DNA of 20,702 nucleotides, taken from Acidithiobacillus ferruginosus. Lineage in GTDB: Bacteria; Pseudomonadota; Gammaproteobacteria; Acidithiobacillales; Acidithiobacillaceae. Shown here in pieces: positions 1-9,157 of the stretch; the stretch's first letter is position 1, and each line of letters opens with the position of its first letter. Under the pieces are notes generated by a model, which worked only from the letters and a program-made list of their open reading frames with translations, was not told where the DNA came from and did not search any database. The stretch spans positions 1-20,702 of the forward strand of contig NZ_JABBDR010000037.1 in assembly GCF_018854495.1 (NCBI RefSeq). The letters are read 5' to 3'. Both the position numbers and the translations under genes were made by a program.

Positions 1-191
1 GGAAACCCAGCAAACCATCCAGTTCCTCATGCTCCTCGGCAAACACTTCCGATCCTGCCGACTCAAACACTGAGGCCCGGGTGTTTTCCGCGCTGGCAGA
101 GTTGGACGCCATGCCCGACTGTGGCCGGATTTTCCTTCCGACGTTGGGCAGAGGCGATGGAGTGGTTTCATTTCCAGGGGTTACAAGCTGA
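1..191 (+). CDS. C-terminal end of an unidentified protein (5' partial)
   Basis: An open frame enters at the window edge (first full codon at base 3) and stops at TGA 189-191, giving about 62 residues. The first 25 are rich in Ser, Pro, Asn and Asp and look like a flexible linker. The rest reads as a compact tail containing ARVFSALAELDAMPDCG. A second frame is also open to base 207, but its Trp/Cys-rich translation is less protein-like. The stop overlaps the ribosome-binding sequence of the lipoprotein gene that follows, suggesting one transcript. I do not recognise the family, and the missing N-terminus prevents assignment. Confidence 0.4.
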   Translation, partial: KPSKPSSSSCSSANTSDPADSNTEARVFSALAELDAMPDCGRIFLPTLGRGDGVVSFPGVTS

Positions 192-199
192 GGGGCGAT

Positions 200-478
200 A
201 TGTGTAGGCATCACTTGATCATTGCGACATGGATGGTCGCAATACTGTGGTTATCCGGATGTGCTGTAAGTCAGCGAGAAAAGCCGCTGACGATTGGAAC
301 AATGTATACTGCCGCAGTATCCATGGCCATGCTTAAATTCAAGGTGTTGTCCTACAAAGGTGACGGTTGGTATAGCGTTCAACTGATCGGTAGCAACATG
401 GAGCCTTTTACCACCGCTGAACCCGCGCTGATAAATTCCCATGCCCTTTCCATCCTGCAACCAAGCAAGGGTAATTAA
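200..478 (+). CDS. small predicted lipoprotein, unknown function
   Basis: A 92-residue protein with a basic start (MCRHH), a hydrophobic helix and a lipobox LSGC with the acceptor Cys at residue 21. Signal peptidase II processing and lipid anchoring are therefore expected. The mature part is about 70 residues; FKVLSYKGDGWYSVQL looks like a short beta-rich, SH3-like segment, though that is only an impression. ATG 200 is preceded by GAGGGG at 190-195, a good ribosome-binding site that overlaps the stop of the upstream gene. The two are probably co-transcribed. No family was recognised. Confidence 0.65.
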   Translation: MCRHHLIIATWMVAILWLSGCAVSQREKPLTIGTMYTAAVSMAMLKFKVLSYKGDGWYSVQLIGSNMEPFTTAEPALINSHALSILQPSKGN

Positions 479-765
479 CCCTCCCTAACCTCGGCAGTTG
501 CGGGGTGTCCTTTCCGGAAGCCCTCTCCTTGTCGGGGGGCTGTGCGGCCGTACCCTGAAGACTGACCTGGGTAACGATGGCAGGACACTTTGTTGACCGC
601 ATGTGGTCGAAGTAGTGTATCTTCAATGATTCTGGCGCGGGGCGATCGGATATGATCATCGTGCCGACGTGGTCATTTGCGTCCACGGATTGGCCATGCC
701 GGTGTCCGGTATGACTTCTGGGCTGATGATGCCCTTTGTTTCCATGCTATACGGGGAGTGATCTG
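479..765 (+). other. 287-base gap, no convincing gene
   Basis: No supported gene. A 42-codon open stretch (630-758) ends just before the next gene and contains LMMPFVSMLYGE, but it has no upstream ATG with a ribosome-binding site and may be chance. No clear rho-independent terminator follows the lipoprotein gene. Confidence 0.4.
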
Positions 766-1080
766 ATGACCGTGCAGGACTGGGTGTTGATGTACATTGC
801 ATTGGCTTTCGTGGCCGCCAACCTACCGTGGTTGAGCAATCGCCTGTTCTTCTTTCGCAAGGTGGCTGGCGGTAAGGTGTTGCGGCAGTACCTGTTCGAA
901 TGGCTGGCAATGTATCTTGTTGTCGGGGTTGTCGGCATGGGTATAGAGGGCAGTCTGAATGGTCATCTCCATGCGCAGGGCTGGGAGTTTTATGTAGTTA
1001 CTTTGTGTATGTTTGCTGTTTTTGCCATTCCGGGATTTATCTGGCGCTTCAATCTTCTGCCAATATTGCGCCGATCCTGA
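766..1080 (+). CDS. DUF2818 family inner-membrane protein
   Basis: A 104-residue integral membrane protein with about three membrane helices (roughly residues 6-22, 44-61 and 74-92). The conserved landmarks AANLPWLSNRLFFF, the central helix, and QGWEFYVVTLCMF followed by FAIPGFIWR match DUF2818, a short family usually encoded directly after nuoN at the end of complex I operons. Its biochemical role is unknown. I chose the ATG at 766 over one 30 bases upstream because GGGGAG at 753-758 is well placed and the family starts near here. Here the gene has no nuo gene beside it, so it looks detached from its usual partner. Confidence 0.8.
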   Translation: MTVQDWVLMYIALAFVAANLPWLSNRLFFFRKVAGGKVLRQYLFEWLAMYLVVGVVGMGIEGSLNGHLHAQGWEFYVVTLCMFAVFAIPGFIWRFNLLPILRRS

Positions 1081-1149
1081 GTTGTTTCCTGCTCGCCCAT
1101 TGCGTCCGTTTGTGCATTCCGGAGGGTGAGGTATAGAGGGTTATCGGCA

Positions 1150-1176
1150 GCACCTGGACTGTTGGGGTCCTGGTGC
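1150..1176 (+). terminator. stem-loop after the DUF2818 gene
   Basis: GCACCTGGAC (1150-1159) pairs with GTCCTGGTGC (1167-1176) with one central mismatch and a 7-base loop. It lies 70 bases after the DUF2818 stop and before the cys promoter region. No T-run follows, so an intrinsic terminator is only possible. It could instead be a leader structure of the cys transcript. Confidence 0.3.
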
Positions 1177-1240
1177 ACTACCGCATCTGCAGCGCAGACG
1201 CAACGACGCCTTTGCCCGTTCGTCGGATATCAATCATCCA

Positions 1241-1357
1241 AACCAATAAGCATATAGATATAATATATCGGTCTTTCAGCTTTTGTACGCCGTCGATTAG
1301 GCTTTGTCCCTGATGTTCGCCGAGCCGGTGCGATGAATCATGGTGACAACCAATAAG
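1241..1357 (+). promoter_or_regulatory. cysJ upstream region: candidate -10 and a 10-bp direct repeat
   Basis: TATAAT at 1259-1264 is a perfect -10 match inside an AT-rich tract, but no good -35 lies 17 bases upstream, as expected for an activator-dependent promoter. The 10-mer AACCAATAAG occurs at 1241-1250, just upstream of the -10, and again at 1348-1357, 11 bases before the cysJ start. One copy at the promoter and one at the ribosome-binding region could be regulator sites. A CysB-type LysR protein is the usual cys activator in proteobacteria. That link is inference. Confidence 0.4.
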
Positions 1358-1368
1358 ATGGTGCTGCA

Positions 1369-3135
1369 ATGGAATTGATCCGACAATCAGACTTTCTGCT
1401 GGACCCGCGAAAGCAGGAGGACCTGCGACGTTTCGCAGAGGGTATGACTCGCGAACAATTGCTGTGGTCCGGCGGTTATTTGACGGGTTTTGGGGAAAGT
1501 GCGCCTGCCTCAAAAATACAAGGAGACACTGGAGAAAAGATCACCATATTGTTTGGCACGGAAACCGGTAACGCCAAGCGGTTGGCGGAGCTTTTGGCGA
1601 CCAGGGCTCAGACGGTGGGTGTGCAAACCAGCGTTCAGGACATGCTGACGTATGGTCGTGCACGGTTGCGCCGGGATCGCATCATCGTGCTTATTGTCAG
1701 TACGCACGGGGATGGTGAGCCACCTGACAGTGCCCGCGTGCTTTTGGCTTCACTGACCGATGGGCCGGTCCCGGATCTGCACGGCAGCCGCTTTGCCATA
1801 TTGGCATTGGGCGATGCCAGCTATCCCAAGTTTTGCCAGGCGGGAAAAGCGTTCGATATTGCCCTCGCTTCCGCCGGCGCCGAGCGCCTTCTCCCCCGGG
1901 TCGATTGTGACGTCGATTACGAAGAGGATGCCATGTGTTGGATGGAGCAGGTTCTGGGGGCACTCACCACCGGCAAGTCCTCTCCGGCAGTACCGCTTCC
2001 AGCCCCTATTCTGAAACAGGGATACTCGAGCCATGCGACTTTCCCCGCCGTCCTGCTGGACAAGGTGAATCTCTCCGGCCGCGGGTCGGACAGGGAGATC
2101 TGGCATCTCGAACTGGACCTCGACGGATCTGGCCTTCACTATGCACCAGGCGATGTCGTTTCCATTGCTCCGAGCAATCCGCCCCAACTCGTAGAAGAGC
2201 TGCTCGACCGGCTCGAGCTGGACCACAAGGCCTCCGTACGGACCAGGCAGGGTGAAATGCCGCTGGTGGAGGCCCTCGCCGCGCACTATGAAATCACCAG
2301 AATCACATGGCCCTTTCTGGAGCGTTACGCGCGCCTGAGTGACGCGAAGGATTTGCAAAGTGCGATTGCCGGGCGGGATGTCAACGGTCTTGACACCTGG
2401 ACAGGCGGCCGGGAAGTCATCGACGTCGTCGGGCAATACCCCGTCAAGGGGCTTGGTGCGCAATCCTTCGCCGACTGCCTGCGGCCCCTGCCGCCGCGGC
2501 GGTATTCCATCGCCTCCAGCCTTCTAGCCGCCCCGGGCGAGGTCCATCTGACGGTCGCCGCCGTCCGCTACAGCAGCCACGGGCGGGAGCGTCTGGGGGT
2601 TGCCTCGACATTTCTGGCGGATCGTGTCGCCATCGGCCGGCCTGTACCCATATTTATCGAATCCAATGCCGAATTCCGGCTACCCGAAGATTCCCGACAG
2701 GCAATGATCATGATTGGGGCAGGGACCGGGGTGGCCCCCTTTCGTTCCTTCCTGCAGGAACGGGAGGCGTTGGGCGCTGCCGGGAATAACTGGCTGTTCT
2801 TCGGGGACCGCCACTTCAGCACCGATTTTCTATACCAGCGGGAGTGGCTGCGCTGGCTCAGGGATGGGCGCCTCACCCGACTCGACGTCGCCTTCTCCCG
2901 CGATCAGGAACGCAAGATATACGTCCAGGACCGTTTGCGGGAGCGTGCCGGTGACGTATTCGCATGGCTTGAAGAAGGTGCCGCCGTGTATGTTTGCGGG
3001 GCCGAAGCGATGGGCAGGGCGGTACATCAATCCTTGGTGGATATCGTTCAGTCGGCCGGTCGTACGCAGGTTCAGGCCGAGGAATATATTCTGGAATTGA
3101 AACAGACGGGGAGATATCACCGAGATGTCTATTAA
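1369..3135 (+). CDS. cysJ: assimilatory sulfite reductase flavoprotein, alpha subunit
   Basis: CysJ passes electrons from NADPH through FAD and FMN to the CysI hemoprotein, which reduces sulfite to sulfide in the cytoplasm. The 588 residues are close to the roughly 600 usual for the family. Order: a short N-terminal lead; a flavodoxin domain with the FMN loop GTETGNAK (63-70) and [10 protein letters not shown]; a connecting and FAD domain with RRYS (377-380); an NADPH domain with [10 protein letters not shown] (about 450-459); and the typical C-terminus GRYHRDVY. It is the first gene of the cluster and its end overlaps cysI by 11 bases. Only a weak ribosome-binding site precedes ATG 1369, and no better in-frame start was found. 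Identification is very secure. Confidence 0.96.
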   Translation: MELIRQSDFLLDPRKQEDLRRFAEGMTREQLLWSGGYLTGFGESAPASKIQGDTGEKITILFGTETGNAKRLAELLATRAQTVGVQTSVQDMLTYGRARLRRDRIIVLIVSTHGDGEPPDSARVLLASLTDGPVPDLHGSRFAILALGDASYPKFCQAGKAFDIALASAGAERLLPRVDCDVDYEEDAMCWMEQVLGALTTGKSSPAVPLPAPILKQGYSSHATFPAVLLDKVNLSGRGSDREIWHLELDLDGSGLHYAPGDVVSIAPSNPPQLVEELLDRLELDHKASVRTRQGEMPLVEALAAHYEITRITWPFLERYARLSDAKDLQSAIAGRDVNGLDTWTGGREVIDVVGQYPVKGLGAQSFADCLRPLPPRRYSIASSLLAAPGEVHLTVAAVRYSSHGRERLGVASTFLADRVAIGRPVPIFIESNAEFRLPEDSRQAMIMIGAGTGVAPFRSFLQEREALGAAGNNWLFFGDRHFSTDFLYQREWLRWLRDGRLTRLDVAFSRDQERKIYVQDRLRERAGDVFAWLEEGAAVYVCGAEAMGRAVHQSLVDIVQSAGRTQVQAEEYILELKQTGRYHRDVY

Positions 3136-4816
3136 TGACAAAGCACTTTCCGATGTGGAACGGATCAAGGCGGAGAGCCGGGGGCTGCGCGGTACGTTGC
3201 GGGAGAGTCTGCGCAATCCTGTCACCGGTGCACTGGCGGAAGATGACGTTCAGGTCATCAAGTTCCATGGCATTTACCAGCAGGACTATCGTGACCTGCG
3301 GGCGGAACGCCACCAGCAGAAACTGGAGCCCCTGTATCAATTCATGGCCCGGCTGCGCCTGCCGGGCGGCGTATTAAGCGGAGCACAATGGCTGGCATTG
3401 GGCGACATCGCCCGCACCTACGGCAACGCCAGCCTGCGTATCACCAGCAGACAGAGCATACAATTTCACGGACTGCTCAAGCCGCATCTCAGGCCGGTGC
3501 TGCAAGCCCTCGACCAGGCACTGCTCGATACGGTCAGCGCCTGCGGCGACGTTAACCGCAACGTCATCGCCAGTTCCGCCCCTCAGATCTCCGCCTTTCA
3601 TGCCGAGGCATACGGTTGGGCGCAGAAAATTGCTGAGCATCTGCTGCCGCAGAGCCATGCCTATCATGAAATCTGGTTGGACGGCCAACAGATAACCGCT
3701 CCGGAGGAGGATCTCCTGTACGGGCCTACCTATCTGCCCCGCAAGTTCAAGATTGCCATCGCTGTGCCGCCGCACAACGACGTCGACGTGTTCACGCAGG
3801 ATCTTGGGTTCATCGCCATACACGAGGAGGGACGACTGGCGGGATTCAATGTTTGTGTTGGGGGAGGCCTTGGTCGCAGCCACAACAAACCCGATACCTA
3901 CTCGAGGCTGGCGGATGTCTGCGGATTTTGCGCCCCCGGGCAGGTGTTGGCCATAGCCGAAGCCGTGCTCATTACCCAGCGTGACCACGGAGACCGAAGC
4001 AATCGAAGCCTTGCCCGCCTCAAATACACGGTAGACCGTATGGGGTTAGATCGCTTCATGGAAGAGGTGCAGCAACGCACCGGATTTTCGCTGGCCCCGC
4101 CGCGCCCGTTCCACTTCGAGTCTTCGGGAGACCGGTTCGGCTGGCTCGAAAATGATGACGGAACAGCCTGTCTTACCCTCTTCATACCCGGTGGCCGGGT
4201 TGCCGATGGTGATATTCCGCTCCTCAGCGGGCTGGATGCACTCGCTCGTCTGCACCATGGCGAAATCCGGCTGACCTGCAATCAGAATCTGCTGATCGCC
4301 GGCATTTCCCCTGCGGAACGCCCCGTTGTCGAAACCGTGCTTGCTGAATACGGGCTCAACAGACTGTTGAATCTCACCCCTGTCCGTACCCACGCGATGG
4401 CATGCGTAGCGCTGCCCACCTGCCCCCTGGCGATGGCCGAGGCCGAGCGCTATTTGCCGGTTTTTCTGGATCGCATTGAGGCATTGCTTGCCGAGACCGG
4501 TCTGGAAGGAGAAGCGTTGACGGTGCGTATGACCGGTTGCCCCAACGGGTGCGCCCGGCCTTATCTCGCGGAGATCGGCCTGGTCGGCAAAGCGCCAGGC
4601 CTTTACGATCTTTATCTGGGCGGAGATCGGACCGGCATGCGCCTGAACGCACTTTACCGGGAGGCATTGGGCGAAGAAGCCCTGCTGGACATCCTGCGCC
4701 CGCTGTTGAAACGGTTTGCCGGCCAGCGCTGGGCCGGCGAGACATTCGGGGACTTCGTCCGACGACAGGATTTATTACCGCCGGATCCCGGCCTTCCACA
4801 TACAGGGAGACGGTGA
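3125..4816 (+). CDS. cysI: assimilatory sulfite reductase hemoprotein, beta subunit
   Basis: This subunit carries siroheme and a 4Fe-4S cluster and performs the six-electron reduction of sulfite to sulfide with electrons from CysJ. At 563 residues it is close to the usual 570. Cluster and siroheme ligands are visible as C427-x5-C433 and C472-x3-C476 ([12 protein letters not shown]). The N-terminal half carries the conserved SRQSIQFHG (108-116). ATG 3125 overlaps the cysJ stop (3133-3135), with GGGGAG about 10 bases upstream. The sulfite reductase is thus the bacterial NADPH type (separate CysJ and CysI) rather than the ferredoxin-dependent one. Confidence 0.96.
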   Translation: MSINDKALSDVERIKAESRGLRGTLRESLRNPVTGALAEDDVQVIKFHGIYQQDYRDLRAERHQQKLEPLYQFMARLRLPGGVLSGAQWLALGDIARTYGNASLRITSRQSIQFHGLLKPHLRPVLQALDQALLDTVSACGDVNRNVIASSAPQISAFHAEAYGWAQKIAEHLLPQSHAYHEIWLDGQQITAPEEDLLYGPTYLPRKFKIAIAVPPHNDVDVFTQDLGFIAIHEEGRLAGFNVCVGGGLGRSHNKPDTYSRLADVCGFCAPGQVLAIAEAVLITQRDHGDRSNRSLARLKYTVDRMGLDRFMEEVQQRTGFSLAPPRPFHFESSGDRFGWLENDDGTACLTLFIPGGRVADGDIPLLSGLDALARLHHGEIRLTCNQNLLIAGISPAERPVVETVLAEYGLNRLLNLTPVRTHAMACVALPTCPLAMAEAERYLPVFLDRIEALLAETGLEGEALTVRMTGCPNGCARPYLAEIGLVGKAPGLYDLYLGGDRTGMRLNALYREALGEEALLDILRPLLKRFAGQRWAGETFGDFVRRQDLLPPDPGLPHTGRR

Positions 4817-4823
4817 GGAATCC

Positions 4824-5561
4824 ATGAGCGTAGGAACCAGGATACAGGATGTGCTCCTCCTTTTTGAGGAATTGCGCAACGCGCCATACGCACCGGCGGC
4901 TTTTGCCACCAGCTTTGGGGCGGAAGATATGGTACTCACGGACCTGATTGCGAAGCATGCGCCCTGGATAGAGATATTCACCCTCGATACCGGCCGTTTA
5001 CCGGAGGAAACCTACCGGCTGATGCAGGAAACCCAGGGGCACTACCACCTCCCCATCCAGGTGTATTTCCCGGAACACGGGACAGTGGAGCGCTATGTCC
5101 GGGAACACGGACCCAACGCCTTTTATGAAAGCCAGGAATTGCGCAAGGCCTGTTGCCATATGCGTAAGGTCGAACCCTTGCAGCGCGCATTGCGGGGTAA
5201 AGGGGCCTGGGTGACCGGAATGCGCCGGGAACAGGCGCTTTCACGGCAAGACCTCGCCGTCCGGGAATGGGATGTGGCCCACGAGCTGCCCAAGTTTAAT
5301 CCCATGGCCGATTGGCTTGGCGAAGAAGTCTGGGACTATATCCGTCATTTTGAGGTGCCCCACAATCGTCTTCATGATCAGGGTTACCCCAGCATCGGCT
5401 GTGCCCCCTGCACGCGCGCCATCTCCCCCGGCCAGGATATCCGCGCGGGGCGTTGGTGGTGGGAGAATCCGGCCACCAGAGAGTGTGGCCTGCATGTCGT
5501 TGACGGCAAACTGGTCCGCGCCAAGCCAGCAATACCACAAAAAACTTCAGGACAAATATGA
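4824..5561 (+). CDS. cysH: assimilatory APS reductase (4Fe-4S type, thioredoxin-dependent)
   Basis: Reduces adenylyl sulfate to sulfite with thioredoxin. The frame is open upstream, but ATG 4824 is chosen because GAGGAA sits just before it and it lies 8 bases after the cysI stop, giving 245 residues. Landmarks are SFGAEDMVLTD (30-40), the TLDTGR loop (53-58), paired cysteines C110-C111, the C193-x2-C196 pair (GCAPC), and the C-terminal catalytic ECGLH with C221. The CC plus CxxC set ligates a 4Fe-4S cluster and marks the APS-using class, unlike the cluster-free enterobacterial PAPS reductase. The absence of cysC nearby agrees. Its end overlaps cysD as ATGA. Confidence 0.93.
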   Translation: MSVGTRIQDVLLLFEELRNAPYAPAAFATSFGAEDMVLTDLIAKHAPWIEIFTLDTGRLPEETYRLMQETQGHYHLPIQVYFPEHGTVERYVREHGPNAFYESQELRKACCHMRKVEPLQRALRGKGAWVTGMRREQALSRQDLAVREWDVAHELPKFNPMADWLGEEVWDYIRHFEVPHNRLHDQGYPSIGCAPCTRAISPGQDIRAGRWWWENPATRECGLHVVDGKLVRAKPAIPQKTSGQI

Positions 5562-6496
5562 TGCATACTACAGCCGAAAAACAGGTTCTCGATGCCGCTA
5601 GCAATCACCATCTGGACTGGCTGGAATCAGAAGCGATCCACATTATGCGCGAGGTTGCGGCCGAATGCGGCAAACCGGCGCTGCTGTTTTCCGGCGGCAA
5701 GGATTCGGTGGTGCTGCTGCGCATCGCCGAGAAGGCCTTCCGCCCCGGCAAGTTCCCGTTCCCGTTGGTACATATCGATACTGGCCACAACTTCGCTGAA
5801 GTCATCGAATTCCGCGATCGACGCATTGCTGAACTGGGCGAGCAACTGATCGTGCGTTCAGTCGAGGAGTCGATCAGGCGCGGCACCGTGCGCCTGCGTA
5901 ATCCCGCAAGCGATTCGCGTAATGCGGCGCAGGCCGTCACGCTATTGGAGACCATTGCTGAATTTCAGTTTGATGCCTGCATCGGCGGCGCCCGTCGCGA
6001 TGAAGAGAAGGCTCGCGCCAAGGAGCGGATTTTTTCATTCCGCGATGAGTTCGGGCAGTGGAATCCGAAGGCGCAGCGCCCGGAACTCTGGGATTTATAT
6101 AACACCCGCATTCATCCTGGCGAAAATATGCGCGTGTTCCCGATCTCCAATTGGACCGAACTGGACGTTTGGCAATATATCGCCCGGGAAAAACTGGCGC
6201 TGCCGCCGATTTATTTTGCCCATGAGCGCCAGGTCATTCCGCGCAACGGCTTTCTAGTGCCGTTGACCACGCTGACACCGGCTAAAGAAGGTGAGGTAAT
6301 CGAGACCCAAGTCGTGCGTTTCCGTACGGTCGGCGATATCTCATGCACCTGCCCGGTGGCGTCGGATGCCGCTACCGTCGAGGCCATCATCGCCGAGACC
6401 GCCATGACCAAAATCACCGAACGCGGTGCAACCCGGATGGATGACCGGACATCGGAAGCATCGATGGAACAACGCAAGAAGGCAGGATATTTCTGA
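5558..6496 (+). CDS. cysD: sulfate adenylyltransferase small subunit (subunit 2)
   Basis: The catalytic subunit of ATP sulfurylase joins sulfate and ATP to form APS, driven by GTP hydrolysis in CysN. The 312 residues match the usual length of about 300. The PP-loop LLFSGGKDSVVLL lies at 42-54 (SGGKDS 45-50). Other family signatures are HIDTGHNF, the block around IGGARRDEEK, and SDAATVEAIIAE near the end. ATG 5558 overlaps the cysH stop by four bases and the TGA at 6494-6496 overlaps the cysN ATG, so the subunits are probably translationally coupled. Identification is secure. Confidence 0.96.
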   Translation: MMHTTAEKQVLDAASNHHLDWLESEAIHIMREVAAECGKPALLFSGGKDSVVLLRIAEKAFRPGKFPFPLVHIDTGHNFAEVIEFRDRRIAELGEQLIVRSVEESIRRGTVRLRNPASDSRNAAQAVTLLETIAEFQFDACIGGARRDEEKARAKERIFSFRDEFGQWNPKAQRPELWDLYNTRIHPGENMRVFPISNWTELDVWQYIAREKLALPPIYFAHERQVIPRNGFLVPLTTLTPAKEGEVIETQVVRFRTVGDISCTCPVASDAATVEAIIAETAMTKITERGATRMDDRTSEASMEQRKKAGYF

Positions 6497-7848
6497 TGAG
6501 TGCGACCATTCCCAAACAGTTTTTTCAGGAACTGACGAGAGAGCGCGGCTTGCTGCGCTTCATTACTGCCGGTTCGGTGGACGATGGCAAGAGCACGCTG
6601 ATCGGCCGTCTGCTATTCGACAGCAAGGGCATTTTTGCCGACCAACTGGACGCGATATCGCACGCCAGGCACCGGCGCACCATCGGCGACGCGATCGACT
6701 TGTCGCTGCTGACGGATGGCCTGGAAGCCGAGCGCGAGCAGGGCATCACCATCGACGTCGCTTACCGCTACTTCGCCACGCCCCGGCGCAAGTTCATCAT
6801 CGCCGATACCCCGGGCCATGAACAGTACACGCGCAACATGGTTACCGGAGCATCCACTGCTGACGCCGTCGTCATCCTGATCGATGTCTCGAAAGTGAAG
6901 ATGAGCGACGATGGCAGCGTGGAATTACTGGTGCAAACCAAGCGCCATTCGACCATCGCCCACCTGTTGCAGATCGAGCATGTCGTGGTCGCGGTCAATA
7001 AGATGGATCTGGTGCATTACGACCACGCGGTGTATGACCGCATCGTGCAAGCATACCGGGAATTCGCGCAACGGCTGGGCCTGAAGGATATCCGCACGAT
7101 TCCGTTGTCTGCCCTAGCGGGCGACAATGTGGTCACTGCGGGCGACAGGATGCCATGGTATCAGGGGCCAACGCTGATCGAACTGCTCGAATCCCTGAGC
7201 GTCTATGACGCATGCCATGACGAACCGCTGCGTTTTCCGGTACAACTGGTGGCGCGCCACAACGGCCACGAAGCCAACGACTTCCGCGGTTACATGGGCC
7301 GTATCGAAGCCGGGAAAGTCCGCAGGGGCGACCGGCTAGTGGTGCAACCAGGAGGATCGGCGGCGACCGTGAAAGATATTCTGATACTCGATCAGTCGCT
7401 AGAATCGGCCGTCGTCGGCCAATCGGTAACGCTGTTGCTGGAGGAACACCTGGATATTTCGCGTGGCGACATGCTCGCATCCGCCGATCGTCCGGCCACT
7501 CCGCTCAAAACCGTCACTGCCGACGTTTGCTGGTTGTCGGAGGATCCACTTGATCCGCGTCGCAACTACTGGCTGAAACACACAACCCGGCAAGTCACCG
7601 CGCGCGTCATAAAAATCAATACGCTACTCGATATCAACACGCAACAGAAGCACCCGGCCGATACCCTGCGACTGAATGACATCGCCAGCATCACGCTGAA
7701 TGTGCAGCAGCCGCTCGCCGCTGATGCATATGACGCCACCCGCGCAACCGGAGCGTTTATTTTGATCGACGAAGTGACACATCAAACGGTTGCGGCCGGA
7801 ATGATCCGTCTCGACGATTCCGGGGTGGGGAATGTATCCGAACGTTAA
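6496..7848 (+). CDS. cysN: sulfate adenylyltransferase large subunit (subunit 1, GTPase)
   Basis: An EF-Tu-like GTPase that couples GTP hydrolysis to APS synthesis by CysD. The 450 residues are slightly shorter than the enterobacterial protein. GTPase motifs: G1 GSVDDGKS (26-33), the switch region REQGITIDVAYRYF, G3 DTPGH (104-108) and G4 NKMD (168-171), followed by two beta-barrel domains. The protein ends after the barrels, so it is not a CysNC fusion, and no APS kinase is encoded nearby. The start codon shares one base with the cysD stop. About 100 bases without a gene separate it from cobA. Confidence 0.96.
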   Translation: MSATIPKQFFQELTRERGLLRFITAGSVDDGKSTLIGRLLFDSKGIFADQLDAISHARHRRTIGDAIDLSLLTDGLEAEREQGITIDVAYRYFATPRRKFIIADTPGHEQYTRNMVTGASTADAVVILIDVSKVKMSDDGSVELLVQTKRHSTIAHLLQIEHVVVAVNKMDLVHYDHAVYDRIVQAYREFAQRLGLKDIRTIPLSALAGDNVVTAGDRMPWYQGPTLIELLESLSVYDACHDEPLRFPVQLVARHNGHEANDFRGYMGRIEAGKVRRGDRLVVQPGGSAATVKDILILDQSLESAVVGQSVTLLLEEHLDISRGDMLASADRPATPLKTVTADVCWLSEDPLDPRRNYWLKHTTRQVTARVIKINTLLDINTQQKHPADTLRLNDIASITLNVQQPLAADAYDATRATGAFILIDEVTHQTVAAGMIRLDDSGVGNVSER

Positions 7849-7953
7849 AAATACTGCCTCCCGGAGTATGGGACATGGACTGACGCGACCTCCCGCGCAA
7901 GACGCCGGATCCACCGGTCAACGGCGGCTGCTGACCGCCGGAGGACTTCATCT

Positions 7954-8778
7954 ATGAGCAGAGGGGGGAGTTATGGTAACAGCGGGAAAGTCTGGATTGT
8001 CGGGGCGGGTCCGGGTGACCCGGACCTGCTGACCATGAAGGCGGCCGCCCTTGTGGGTACGGCCGATATCATCTTTTATGACGCCCTGGTCAATCCACGC
8101 ATTCTGGATATGGCGCGGCCGGACACCAAATTGGTGGATGTGGGCAAACGAGGCGGCAGGCCCTCTGCTTCTCAGGTGAGTATTCAGACGCGGATGATCC
8201 ACGCCGCGCGGCAAGGTATGCGTGTAGTGCGCCTCAAGGGGGGTGACCCGTTTATTTTTGGACGCGGTGGTGAGGAGTGTATGGCACTGTGGACGGCCGA
8301 CATCGACTACGAAATAGTACCCGGCATCACCAGCGGCCTTGCGGCGGCAGCCTGTGCCGCCGTACCGCTGACGTACCGCAGCATCAGCCAATCCGTCCTG
8401 TTCGTAACAGGGCACGAAGCTGCGGATGCCCCACCGGTGGACTGGCATCATATCGCAAAGGCAGCAGACACCCTGGTCATCCATATGGGAATAGCCCGTA
8501 TAACGGAGATTCAGGACGCCTTGATCGCCGGTGGACGGCACCCGGATACGCCGGTGCTGGCCATGCAATGGGCAACTTTGCCGCAGCAGCGCCATGTGTA
8601 CGCCAGGTTAAGCGATCTGACCGATGCCATTCACGAAGCAGATCTGGGTAGCCCGGCAATCCTCATTGTGGGTGAGGCGGTACGCCTGTCGCAACAGTTA
8701 TCACACGGAATGAACACCGCTTCTGATGACTCCTTTGGCCAAAGACAGTGGTATTTATCCGCGGTTGGCAGTGCATGA
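7954..8778 (+). CDS. cobA: uroporphyrinogen-III C-methyltransferase (SUMT)
   Basis: Transfers two methyl groups from SAM to uroporphyrinogen III, giving precorrin-2, the first committed step to siroheme. The 274 residues correspond to the stand-alone methyltransferase, without the dehydrogenase/chelatase half of CysG. Motifs: VGAGPGDPDLLT (16-27), LKGGDPFIFGRGGEE (94-108) and PGITSG (123-128). ATG 7954 has GGAGGA about eight bases upstream. The gene ends in an ATGA overlap with the chelatase gene. Its place behind cysJIHDN indicates that it supplies siroheme for CysI. The dehydrogenase for the next step is not in this window. Confidence 0.93.
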   Translation: MSRGGSYGNSGKVWIVGAGPGDPDLLTMKAAALVGTADIIFYDALVNPRILDMARPDTKLVDVGKRGGRPSASQVSIQTRMIHAARQGMRVVRLKGGDPFIFGRGGEECMALWTADIDYEIVPGITSGLAAAACAAVPLTYRSISQSVLFVTGHEAADAPPVDWHHIAKAADTLVIHMGIARITEIQDALIAGGRHPDTPVLAMQWATLPQQRHVYARLSDLTDAIHEADLGSPAILIVGEAVRLSQQLSHGMNTASDDSFGQRQWYLSAVGSA

Positions 8779-9128
8779 CCAAGGAAGCACATTTGCTGCT
8801 TGCGCATGGATCCCGTGATCCGGAATGGCGCCTTCCGTTTGAGATCCTGGCGGCCGACTTGAAGGCAATCCATCCGGAACGCCCTATCCGGCTATGCTAC
8901 TTAGAACTGTGGCACCCCATGCTGACGGACGCCATTCAGGAGGAATATAGCCGCGGTATCAGAAATTTCAGAATATCCCCCCTGTTCTGGAGCCGTGGAC
9001 GCCATCTCCGGGAAGACCTTCCGCGTCTGATTGATGCGGTGATGATCCCCGGTATGCACATCCGTATGGACGGGCCATTGGGACTCAATGAAGAGGTGTT
9101 GCGGGCAGCTTTGACTGCTCTGACCTGA
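8775..9128 (+). CDS. short CbiX/SirB-type sirohydrochlorin chelatase
   Basis: A 117-residue protein of the CbiX family, which inserts Fe2+ or Co2+ into sirohydrochlorin. The N-terminal LLLAHGSRDPEW holds the metal-binding His of the family (H11). LCYLELWHPMLTDAI and FRISPLFWSRGRHLREDLP match the second conserved block. It is about half the length of two-domain CbiK or SirB enzymes, like the short CbiXs forms that work as homodimers. The frame is open further upstream, but ATG 8775 is preferred because it overlaps the cobA stop as ATGA. Behind cobA and cysI, iron insertion to make siroheme is the likeliest role. Metal choice cannot be read from sequence. Confidence 0.82.
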   Translation: MTKEAHLLLAHGSRDPEWRLPFEILAADLKAIHPERPIRLCYLELWHPMLTDAIQEEYSRGIRNFRISPLFWSRGRHLREDLPRLIDAVMIPGMHIRMDGPLGLNEEVLRAALTALT

Positions 9129-9157
9129 AGTTTTATTACGGGAACCAGGAGCATCCA

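Noticed and set aside
1750..2463. Long antisense frame (237 codons) inside cysJ, and a similar one at 3374-3988 inside cysI
   Set aside because: Both lie opposite conserved coding sequence in GC-rich DNA, where long antisense frames arise from codon bias.
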